In this document: positions 9,425 through 17,441 of the stretch, in pieces
How the letters are laid out: each line of letters begins with the position of its first letter
How positions within the stretch are numbered: position 1 is the stretch's first letter
NCBI RefSeq assembly: GCF_000005825.2
Contig: NC_013791.2
Span: forward strand, 1,798,001-1,862,000
DNA length: 64,000 nt
DNA from: Alkalihalophilus pseudofirmus OF4
GTDB lineage: Bacteria; Bacillota; Bacilli; Bacillales; Bacillaceae_D
Direction of reading: 5' to 3'
The notes under the pieces: model-generated
The model's input: the letters and a program-made list of their open reading frames with translations, nothing else
What the model was told of the DNA's origin: nothing
Databases searched by the model: none
Made by a program: the position numbers and the translations under genes

Positions 9425-11368
9425 TCACTTGTATCTTTCCTGATCACTTTCAGCTATATGTTCATGGAAAAAATCATTTGGTTCATAAGATTTACTAACC
9501 TTATCGTATCTGCTCAAAAGGTAATTAGCTAAGTTATCATCTGTACAATAAACAAAACAACCTTTCTGCCCTCTTGTCATTAGAGTTCGATATGTATTTC
9601 GTATAATTTCATCAGCTATTTTGGTCGCTTTCTCAGGGTCTTCTATTATCATCTTTTTTAATCCTCTAAGTGAAGAATCTGTTTTTGCTCTCGCTTTATG
9701 ATCTGTAATAACTTCCCCATTAACATATTTTAAATCATTTCCTATAATGACGCCGACGTAATCAAATTCAAGTCCTTGGCAGGTATGAATACATCCTGCT
9801 TCTTTTACTGAGGTCGAATCAATCGCCCATGTAGCTGAATTGTCCAAGTTCCAGCTCATATTATAATTAAATTCTTCTAATTTAATATCGTGGTAGTTTG
9901 AGTCGCTTTTTCCTTCTTTATTCCAATTCCAACAATAGCCCGCAACTATACGAGACTTGTTATTAGTTTTATTTAATAATTCAATTTCATCTCTAAGTTC
10001 ATTTGGATTGTTATATACCCTAAAATCATAATGGCCACCCATATAATTAGTGTTAGCTGTTTCACGAATTCCAAGAACATCATCCAGCCAAGCTAGATAA
10101 CCATTCGAGCCATTACATCGAAATTGAGATTCAAGTTCCATCACTTCAATATTTGCATTTTTATCAATAGCATGCTTTTTTATTTCAGTGAGACTCCCGG
10201 CATCTTTTAAAGTCACTCTCTGATTTTCATCAATAAAAAAGATAGAGAATTTAGAACAATTAATAATTTCTTTGATTTGATTTTCTCCAAGATGTTGAAA
10301 CATCCCTGACTTCTCATTTAATCTGTGAGCTTCATCTACGATTAGAGTATCAAATTCATTTTCTGGCGCTTCTATATAACTACCAGAACTTTTAAATAAG
10401 TTATCGATATGTCCTTTTCTAAAGTCTTGTTTTAATTTATTTGCATAGATATTTCTTGGAGCAGCGTTTTTGGTCACGTATTGGCACACTTTGTTTTGGT
10501 TTGTTAACTCAACTAATAGATTAATAGCAAGCACTGATTTTCCAGTTCCAGGGCCACCTCTCACAATTAATACTTGTTTTTCTCCCGTCCTAATTGCCGT
10601 ATTAGCCATATGTATAGCTTGCTCATAGACTACTTTTTGTTCATCAATCATTATGAACTCCTTGTTACCCTTAAGCATGTTATTTAAAGAGTCTTGCAAT
10701 GATTTTGAAGGTCTGATTCGTCCATTTTCGATCTCATAGAGGTTTTCTTTATTGTCCCCGAACTGAATATAACGTTTTATGAAATCTCTTAAATGAGCGG
10801 CTTCTCCTTTTACAAAGACAGGAGCTTGTTCAATATAATAATGATAGGCGGGACTAGTTAAGGGATCTTTATTTCCTTGGTTAATATAATTATGTAAATA
10901 GGCACAAGGATAAAAGGATATCTCTCTTTTTTGCGCATTTTCGTTATAATCTTTAATTAATGCAGCATAAGACCAAGCTTGATAAGAAGGATGCGGTGTT
11001 TCTCGAATTCCACGGTTAATTACTGTTTTGACAATAGCTTCTTTTCCTTCAATTGATTCCACTTCTTCCCACTGTTTTAGTTCAACAATAATAATAGAAT
11101 TTCGCTTTTCTTTTTTTCCTGAAATTAGAAAATCAACTCTTTTAGATGTATGTGGTATTTTAAATTCAATAGCAATACCAGCATTATCAGGGATTTCAGG
11201 ATCACTTAAAATTCTGTACATATATTGCATTGAATTATCCCAGGAACGAACTTCTCGTTCATTAATACGACCAATTTTAGAATTGTAATTTTTCACAATG
11301 TTGTTAACAAGCTCATCCTGATAGACATCAATCAGAAATTCATTTTTAGTAGCTTCATAGACTATCAT
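9425..11368 (-). CDS. DUF2075 nuclease-helicase (Schlafen-like P-loop)
   Basis: About 647 residues. The N-terminal domain looks like a PD-(D/E)XK nuclease: IAIEFKI, then KRVDFLISG, then IIIVELKQW gives the E...D...ExK pattern. The central P-loop is IVRGGPGTGKSVL, motif II is LIVDEAHRLN, and a later Q-rich box is EAGCIHTCQGLEFDYVGVI, typical of DUF2075 superfamily 1 helicase-like ATPases. The C-terminal NTYRTLMTRGQKGCFVY is the conserved UvrD-like end. The ATG at 11368 is preferred over an in-frame GTG at 11377. Proteins of this design are common in defence islands; it may act alone. The substrate is unknown. Confidence 0.85.
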   Translation of the reverse strand: MIVYEATKNEFLIDVYQDELVNNIVKNYNSKIGRINEREVRSWDNSMQYMYRILSDPEIPDNAGIAIEFKIPHTSKRVDFLISGKKEKRNSIIIVELKQWEEVESIEGKEAIVKTVINRGIRETPHPSYQAWSYAALIKDYNENAQKREISFYPCAYLHNYINQGNKDPLTSPAYHYYIEQAPVFVKGEAAHLRDFIKRYIQFGDNKENLYEIENGRIRPSKSLQDSLNNMLKGNKEFIMIDEQKVVYEQAIHMANTAIRTGEKQVLIVRGGPGTGKSVLAINLLVELTNQNKVCQYVTKNAAPRNIYANKLKQDFRKGHIDNLFKSSGSYIEAPENEFDTLIVDEAHRLNEKSGMFQHLGENQIKEIINCSKFSIFFIDENQRVTLKDAGSLTEIKKHAIDKNANIEVMELESQFRCNGSNGYLAWLDDVLGIRETANTNYMGGHYDFRVYNNPNELRDEIELLNKTNNKSRIVAGYCWNWNKEGKSDSNYHDIKLEEFNYNMSWNLDNSATWAIDSTSVKEAGCIHTCQGLEFDYVGVIIGNDLKYVNGEVITDHKARAKTDSSLRGLKKMIIEDPEKATKIADEIIRNTYRTLMTRGQKGCFVYCTDDNLANYLLSRYDKVSKSYEPNDFFHEHIAESDQERYK

Positions 11369-11561
11369 ACCAATCACATCCGGTTCTAATATTGGTTAAA
11401 TATATTGGTACTATTATACTGCACTTCGTCATTAATTTTTTATTGTGTTCTTCTAAATCAAAAAATTTACAATTGAAATGCTTACCTCTGAATAATCTAA
11501 ATTGTCATTATTAATGCTAAATTTCTTCTAGCATTATGATTTAAGCTGTTATACCTCGATC

Positions 11562-11591
11562 AAAAAAAAGAGACATACCACGTTGTCTCTT
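11562..11591 (-). terminator. Terminator after the DUF4041/GIY-YIG gene
   Basis: On the minus strand AGAGACA...TGTCTCT is followed by eight T residues, 20 bp past the stop of the upstream gene. Confidence 0.75.
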
Positions 11592-11611
11592 AATTTAATG
11601 TTTATAATTAC

Positions 11612-12991
11612 TTAACCTGCTGCCACCTCGTCATATGCTTTTTCTTGATCAGTCTCTTTAGCTATTTGTAAAGATTTTCTAAATTCTTCAGCGACAGCAA
11701 GTTTGGTGAATTCAACTGTATTGTTATGGTTTTCTTTAACTACTCTTGCTATCTCATTAATATCAACTTTGAAGAATTCTTTTCTATGATTCACTTTATT
11801 AACTCTATATTTTTCAAACTCCTTGTGCAATAAACTTTCTAGTTTGGGGGCATCTTCAGAAAAGACCATTGCATGAACATCGAAATAGAATGGAACAGAT
11901 GCGTTACCTAATTCATTTATACGCTCCATAGGCTCTAAACGTCTTGTCATCCCTATTTTAAACATGTTTTCTCCAAAAGAACCAATATTAGAGATAATAT
12001 AAACATATCCAGCTTTAGCATTTTGTGCTCGATAATCCACCTGCTCTTTTTCTTTTTGAATTTCGCTCATCTTCTCTTCAATTTCAGATATCTTTACCTC
12101 AATTTCTAGCTTCAATTCATCACTTGCTTTTTCTAGTTGCTGTTTATATTTTTCTAGCGCTTGATTAAAGTGTTTTTCGTCCTTTTCTAGCTTCTTTCTT
12201 TCTCGATCAATTTCAGCTTGTATACGCTTCTCTTCCCTCATTTGTTCTTTAAGAATTCGTTGCTCTTCTTTTTCTTCTTCTTTCTTTACTTGGTACTCAT
12301 AAGCTAAATAAAGCTCTTCAATTTTCAGAGCTAGATAATCGAGTTTTATTTCTACCCCATTACGTTTGTTCAATCTATTTATCTGTTCTCTAGCCTTCTT
12401 AATTTGCTTTTCGACAGTATCAATATTGTTAAATTTAACCTTTGAAATAGCAATATCGCATTCTTGATTAAAAGCTCTCACAGCAATTTTCACATTGTCT
12501 TTACGCAGAGCCTCACCTTTCTTCTCACTACCATCAACCTGCCATCTCTTTGAATTCGTTGCAGTATCATCTTTGGCCATTTGCTTTTGTTTATCACGAA
12601 TAATATCTAGCTGCTCTTTATATTTCTCGCTATTTTCAAATCCATACTTTGGCTCATAGAAACCAAACGTTTGGTACAAATGTTCTTCTTCATAGGAAAC
12701 TAATTCAGACTTAATTAATTGCAGTTGTTCTTCTTCTTTGCTGATATCCATTTTCACTTTTTCCTTTTGAACAATTAAGTTATCATTTTCTTTCTCTAGG
12801 TCTATAGTTAACTGCTTAACCTTTGCTAAATCATCTAACCCCTGTTCTTTCCACTCTTTATTTCTCTTTTTGTTATCAATGATTTGAAGAGCTAGCAAGA
12901 TCAAACCTATAAAAAAAGGAAGAATAAAATAAGATAGTGCAAACCAGATAGAAATGAACCAAGTTGATAAATACCATTTCTGTTTAAGCAT
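11612..12991 (-). CDS. Membrane-anchored DUF4041 / GIY-YIG (T5orf172-type) nuclease protein
   Basis: 459 residues in three parts. Residues 5-40 are hydrophobic (WFISIWFALSYFILPFFIGLI... LALQII) and should anchor the protein in the membrane. Residues about 45-330 are charged coiled coil (DUF4041-like). The C-terminus, AGYVYIISNIGSFGENMFKIGMTRR..., carries the GIY-YIG-like YVYIIS and FKIGMT motifs, with the later catalytic-type Glu in LLHKEFEKYRV. This is the T5orf172/MUG113 branch of GIY-YIG nucleases, frequent in phages and defence islands. A GGAGGTATG site precedes the ATG. It could be a membrane-proximal DNA-entry nuclease; that is inference. Confidence 0.8.
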   Translation of the reverse strand: MLKQKWYLSTWFISIWFALSYFILPFFIGLILLALQIIDNKKRNKEWKEQGLDDLAKVKQLTIDLEKENDNLIVQKEKVKMDISKEEEQLQLIKSELVSYEEEHLYQTFGFYEPKYGFENSEKYKEQLDIIRDKQKQMAKDDTATNSKRWQVDGSEKKGEALRKDNVKIAVRAFNQECDIAISKVKFNNIDTVEKQIKKAREQINRLNKRNGVEIKLDYLALKIEELYLAYEYQVKKEEEKEEQRILKEQMREEKRIQAEIDRERKKLEKDEKHFNQALEKYKQQLEKASDELKLEIEVKISEIEEKMSEIQKEKEQVDYRAQNAKAGYVYIISNIGSFGENMFKIGMTRRLEPMERINELGNASVPFYFDVHAMVFSEDAPKLESLLHKEFEKYRVNKVNHRKEFFKVDINEIARVVKENHNNTVEFTKLAVAEEFRKSLQIAKETDQEKAYDEVAAG

Positions 12992-13165
12992 GTAACATAC
13001 CTCCTAGTAGCTTATCAATTCCTAGTATACACCAGTTGGTATATATTGTAATCATTCATTTTGTTGTATAGGCGAGTCTAACATAATAGGTTATTTTCTT
13101 TGGGCATTACCTATTTTTCATCTGGGGTATTTTGCTAGGTTTTCTAATTCACCTGTTGAATAATA

Positions 13166-13192
13166 GACGACAAGTGCCAGGCACTTGTCGTC
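13166..13192. repeat. REP-like perfect palindrome with AGTGCCAGGCACT core
   Basis: 27 bp, perfectly symmetrical (13 + 1 + 13), with arms GACGACA around core AGTGCC-A-GGCACT. A second palindrome with the same core but different arms lies at 35575-35599. It would form a hairpin on either strand but has no T tract, so it is better viewed as a small dispersed repeat than a terminator. Confidence 0.75.
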
Positions 13193-13200
13193 GTATCTCT

Positions 13201-13605
13201 CTAAGCCAGCTCAAGACCAACCTGGCAAGCAGGAATATCACCGTTGACCGGGAGTAGCGTCTGTGGAGCCATATCGTCACGCAGTTTCTTGATCGGTACT
13301 CAGCTCCAATTGGGTATACAATATAGTCATTCCCTATCTTGTACTTAAATGAATGGAAAGGTTGGCAATCTCCTGCTCCCAAATATGCTTGAACCACTCG
13401 TTCAACATGCTTCATACTAGATAATCAAACGGAAATTCAACACTTTCTAAACTAACGAAATTCGACTTTGAATGAAATACTGTCAGCCTGTTCCCAATAA
13501 TAATACTGTCCTTGGATGCTCTTATTCGAAAGAGCCTCATCCATCAAAATATTAGGCTCTTTAGCTAAGACTCTTTCAATTTTAGCCAATGCCTCATTTA
13601 TATCT
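13201..13605 (-). pseudogene. Decayed reading frame(s) downstream of the PLD-SNF2 operon
   Basis: No intact gene, but coding-like sequence in several minus-strand frames directly after the SNF2 stop. One frame reads INEALAKIERVLAKEPNILM. A second reads SKDSIIIGNRLTVFHSKSNF and then VSLESVEFPFDYLV. It ends in an ATGA overlap with an ORF that starts at 13415 (MKHVERVVQAYLGAGDCQPF). That ORF loses its frame near IGAEYR, where another frame continues [20 protein letters not shown] and ends at 13201. At least one shift is needed to read through. I read this as a degraded tail gene of the operon or remains of older insertions. No family recognised. Confidence 0.5.
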
Positions 13606-13609
13606 CCAA

Positions 13610-16177
13610 TTATTCATCAAACAAAGCAGTGATCTCCTCTAGGTCCACTGTTGGGTCCGGGATTAAAACCCCACGTTCAATGGCGGAGAGCATCCGTTCT
13701 TCCTTGACCATTAACCGTTGATAAATGCGTTCATCAATCGTACTGCGTTCACCAGCCTGGCCTTGTAGCATCAAAAAGTAATACTGTGTATAATCATCTT
13801 CCTTTAATCCTAGACGATGAATACGATCACGGGATTGAAGAAGGTGGGTCAGGTTAAATGAGTACTCGAGATAAATAGCATCGTGACAAGTATGATGCAG
13901 CGAGACCGATTCCCCCAGTGTGTGCGGGTTCGTTATGAGAATATCGATTTCCCTATTCAGGAATTGTTCGATAATAGCGTCACGTTCTTCTTGAAGCGTA
14001 TTTCCATAAATCACTTCTGCATTGATGCCTTTTTGTCGTAAATCGTCTTTAAGGGTGAGCATCGTATCAACAAAAATGCACCAGATAATCGATTGCTTTT
14101 CTTCCTTGTAGAGTGAGTGTGCCAGATTAATGGCTTTATCGTATTTTGACGTTTTCGGAACACTACGAATCAACTCTATTTCTTCCTTTGTAAACTGAAT
14201 CTGATCCAAATCGTTCGTGCCCCTATGGTCCTCATTGTTATGAACGTCCTCCCCGTACATTTCAATGTAATCAATACTGTTTAGTAAAAGCAGCGGGTTG
14301 ACCGATGCCTGAATCAGACGAATATAGAGATGAAAAATGGAGTGTCCGTATTTTAGATACAGCAGGTTTAAAAGCTGCTGCTCCTGTTCATCAGCGGTGA
14401 CATAAAGCAATTCGTTTTCATTGGCCGGCGGCACCTGTAGCTGGTCCTTGGTCGTACGCCAGAAAAAGGGATACAGCATATCATTGATCCGTTCAACCAT
14501 CACAGCATTAGGACTTTTCAATTGATCCTTTCTGAAATTAAAGTACATACGATACTCATCATCATATAAGATTTTTAACAGGTTATAGATATCTTCATAC
14601 GAGTTGGGAATCGGTGTACCTGTGAGGGCAAACTTAAACTTTGCCCTCTTTGTCACCGCCTTTACCGATTGCGCTCGTGAACTTTGAATGCCTTTAATTT
14701 TATGCACTTCATCCAAAATAACCATCGTCCGCTCATCAATGACATTGCTTAGCACATCCTCATACTTTCCAACAGATTCATAATTGACCAGAATAACATT
14801 ACACTTCCCGGATTCGGTTATAAATTCCGTCGGTGAATATTTACGGCGCTGCACATCAAGTACGCGCAGCAGTTTGTTTTCTTTAAAGTTTTCATAAAAC
14901 TCCTTCTTCCACGCTAAAAAGGAATTCTTTGGTCCGATCATAACGATTTTATCAACCAGGTCAACTTCCGGTGCTGTTAAATATGAGTAAACGAGATAAG
15001 ACATTGTCGTCTTACCGGCCCCGGGCACGGAAAAGTTTGAAGCCCGCTGCATTTCAAACATATAGAAACCGCACCAAAGCTGTACTTCCCGTGGTGGTCG
15101 AGCAAGCGCCTTTGTGGCTGTTTCTTTAAACGCGTTGAACCGTTCAGCAACAACCGGGTTCAAATCTTCCTGATAAAACTTGATGGCTTTGCCGTAATCT
15201 GCTCTTTCTTTAATAAAGTACGTCTTTTGAGAGATGAATTGCTGTAGCGCTTCGGTTACCACCACTTCAAAATTCTTTCGTTTTGCAAACTTTCTTAAAT
15301 GATTAATAATATCCTGTAGGTCAAGGTGCGTCAGATCTTTTTGGAAGTGTGGGAAATCGCTTTCTAAGTAGGCCAGTAATTTTGACTGAAAGACCCGTTC
15401 TGTTCCCAGGATCATATAGGATGTTACATTATTGTGGACGACTAATTCGCCTTCCACGTGATCTAAAATAAGCGAATTGGGTGATAAAAAAGTAGAATTC
15501 ACAATGATTTTCCCCTTATCATATTGAATTAGTTTCTGTCTAACAATCTCATCGATTTCTTTTACAAAAACGAATCCGTTGCTTGAGCCGGTACTCCATA
15601 GCTTTTTAAACTCAGCAATAGCCCTTGAAATCCGTTGCTGATCAAAGGGGGCGCTTTTCCACGAGGCTGTGACATCAAACGCCTCATAGTTTCTTGCTAG
15701 GGCTGCAAGTGTTTCGTTATTCGAGCCACTAAAGTAAATGCAATTCCCGTCTGCATCATGGCAAATACCATATTTACTGTGAAACAGGCCATTGTGCGTA
15801 AACCCTATCTTAAACTCAATCATGCCTCGCGCAATTAAGTGGGTAAAATTATGGACGTTCCTCTGATCTTCCAGGCTGAGTTGCTTAAAGTCCTCGATTG
15901 ACAGTTTTGGAGCCAAGGATTTCTTGATCTCGTAGCCGTTTTTGAGTATATCATAATCACCCTTGCTGATCTCATGAGAAATGATAAAACGCATTTTTCC
16001 GTTTTGACGAATCATACCTTCAATGCCCTTTGCGTAGGCAGCCAGTGCTTTGAAGCTAAAATAGGCACTTACGCGGTCGTATGTGACCGATTTTTCCAGA
16101 ACAGGAACGTAAAAAGCGTTTTTAATATCCACTTCATCTGAAAAATAAGACGGCTGCAGCTGAAGTGTCTTATACAC
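13610..16177 (-). CDS. PLD nuclease-SNF2-type helicase (third gene of candidate system)
   Basis: 855 residues. A phospholipase-D-like N-terminus has NGLFHSKYGI (His133, Lys135) followed by FSGSNNETLAAL, a single HxK(x)n GS(N) half-site that would need dimerisation. The SNF2 ATPase follows: SNFSVPGAGKTTMSYL (Walker A about 384-390), MVILDEVHKIKG (DEVH about 489-492), FALTGTPIPNS (motif III), then a C-terminal helicase lobe with EQFLNREIDILITNPHTLGE and LLQSRDRIHRLGL (motif VI). It starts at 16177, overlapping the ParB-like gene by 8 bp, so translation is coupled. Likely a DNA-translocating nuclease. It resembles PLD-helicases of defence islands, but the partners differ from DISARM or Mokosh as I know them. 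Confidence 0.88.
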   Translation of the reverse strand: MYKTLQLQPSYFSDEVDIKNAFYVPVLEKSVTYDRVSAYFSFKALAAYAKGIEGMIRQNGKMRFIISHEISKGDYDILKNGYEIKKSLAPKLSIEDFKQLSLEDQRNVHNFTHLIARGMIEFKIGFTHNGLFHSKYGICHDADGNCIYFSGSNNETLAALARNYEAFDVTASWKSAPFDQQRISRAIAEFKKLWSTGSSNGFVFVKEIDEIVRQKLIQYDKGKIIVNSTFLSPNSLILDHVEGELVVHNNVTSYMILGTERVFQSKLLAYLESDFPHFQKDLTHLDLQDIINHLRKFAKRKNFEVVVTEALQQFISQKTYFIKERADYGKAIKFYQEDLNPVVAERFNAFKETATKALARPPREVQLWCGFYMFEMQRASNFSVPGAGKTTMSYLVYSYLTAPEVDLVDKIVMIGPKNSFLAWKKEFYENFKENKLLRVLDVQRRKYSPTEFITESGKCNVILVNYESVGKYEDVLSNVIDERTMVILDEVHKIKGIQSSRAQSVKAVTKRAKFKFALTGTPIPNSYEDIYNLLKILYDDEYRMYFNFRKDQLKSPNAVMVERINDMLYPFFWRTTKDQLQVPPANENELLYVTADEQEQQLLNLLYLKYGHSIFHLYIRLIQASVNPLLLLNSIDYIEMYGEDVHNNEDHRGTNDLDQIQFTKEEIELIRSVPKTSKYDKAINLAHSLYKEEKQSIIWCIFVDTMLTLKDDLRQKGINAEVIYGNTLQEERDAIIEQFLNREIDILITNPHTLGESVSLHHTCHDAIYLEYSFNLTHLLQSRDRIHRLGLKEDDYTQYYFLMLQGQAGERSTIDERIYQRLMVKEERMLSAIERGVLIPDPTVDLEEITALFDE

Positions 16178-17441
16178 GTAAGGCCTCTGCGATTTTTTTC
16201 ATTTCTGCCTCAAGCTTGTTGTAATGAGTAAGAAATTCCTGTTCGGTTTCATCGTCCATATGTTTTAACTGAACCATATCCAGTTTCTCCATATCTTTAA
16301 TAACTTTGTTCATGATGGTTACCGGCTTAGTCTGCACATCTTTCTGTCTGCCGCTCTCAATATACTGTTGGCCTTTTTGAACGACTTCTTGCTGCGCCTC
16401 GTCATTCTCCTTACTCACTTCGCTGAGTGTGTCTAGGTTAACCTGTTCATACTCATGAAGTGCCTCGTAAATGTCTTCAACCTGATCTTCAAGGTCATCC
16501 AAAAAGTTTTCCTTTTCATCGGAACTCATGACATGTCTGCCGATATCTCGCATGTTTCGGGACAGATCATGGGTTTTTTGCATTCGTCCTGCAAGTGCCA
16601 CCGTAAACAAGGTATCGCGGATGCGCATATACTCCTGCACATCTTGTTTGTCGTCCTTGTTCTCAAGTATTGTAATGACATCTATTCCTTTTATCTGACC
16701 TTCAATAATCGTCAGAATATCCTGCAGGATTGTATCGAATTCCCAATCACGTGCAATGTAATACTGCTTTTCTGCGTTAATGAACTCAAGAAATTGATTC
16801 ATAAGTACTGCACGTTTGACCATTTTCTTCACATCACTTACCGATTTGTTAACGTAGTTGCTGTACTCTTCGATTGAAAATAGCTCGTTTTCAATAATAT
16901 CCTGATAGATGTCTACTAAGTTATCAATCGGATTATAGTCGATCGGCTTTTCTTTTCCGTGTTGCAACTGCAGCTCAAGTTTTTTTATGTCTTTAGCGTC
17001 TATGCCTACTGATTGATCGAGTAAAATTGCATTAAAAAATATATCGCCCTTCCCCTCTGCTTTTAGCTTGCGCAGCGCAGTAAAGCGGCGGTTTCCATCA
17101 ATGATCCGGCCGTCATTAAGAATGACACCCGGTTCAAGCTGGCCGAGGAGGCTTATGTTCTTCTTCGTTTTCTCCAGCGCATTTGGATTGGATTGGTAGA
17201 TAAACTTTTCCAATAATTTATTGTACGCCTCAATATCATTTTTTTGTAATTCTTCCCCACTTGATAAATACTGACTAATATATGTCGAAATCCGACCGTT
17301 TTTTTCATTGTAATGGCACAGTTCGAGGGGGATGGTTAACACTTTGTAGGACTCTTCTGTATTTTTTATCTTAAGCCGGCGACTTTCCCCGGTTTCCTTA
17401 ATAGATATTCCAATGTATTCTTTTAGGTTTTGCATTTTCAT
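16170..17441 (-). CDS. ParB-like protein (second gene of candidate system)
   Basis: 423 residues. The ParB/sulfiredoxin-type core is visible at about 96-127: NISLLGQLEPGVILNDGR followed by IIDGNRRFTALRKLKAEG, matching the G(N/E)RRxxA box that binds nucleotide in ParB-fold proteins. Next comes IDYNPIDNLVDIYQDIIEN and an HTH-like EEYSNYVNKSVSDVKKMVKR, as in the ParB KorB-like domain. The long C-terminal half is acidic and probably coiled (DEKENFLDDLEDQVEDIYEA). ParB-fold CTPases load on DNA and slide; here the protein may mark or sense DNA for the helicase. Its start shares one base with the upstream stop (TAATG). No parA gene is near, so this is not a partition locus. Confidence 0.82.
   Translation of the reverse strand: MKMQNLKEYIGISIKETGESRRLKIKNTEESYKVLTIPLELCHYNEKNGRISTYISQYLSSGEELQKNDIEAYNKLLEKFIYQSNPNALEKTKKNISLLGQLEPGVILNDGRIIDGNRRFTALRKLKAEGKGDIFFNAILLDQSVGIDAKDIKKLELQLQHGKEKPIDYNPIDNLVDIYQDIIENELFSIEEYSNYVNKSVSDVKKMVKRAVLMNQFLEFINAEKQYYIARDWEFDTILQDILTIIEGQIKGIDVITILENKDDKQDVQEYMRIRDTLFTVALAGRMQKTHDLSRNMRDIGRHVMSSDEKENFLDDLEDQVEDIYEALHEYEQVNLDTLSEVSKENDEAQQEVVQKGQQYIESGRQKDVQTKPVTIMNKVIKDMEKLDMVQLKHMDDETEQEFLTHYNKLEAEMKKIAEALRV

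Noticed and set aside
16455..16877. 140-aa plus-strand frame within the ParB-like gene
   Set aside because: Antisense to a conserved coding region; no start signals.
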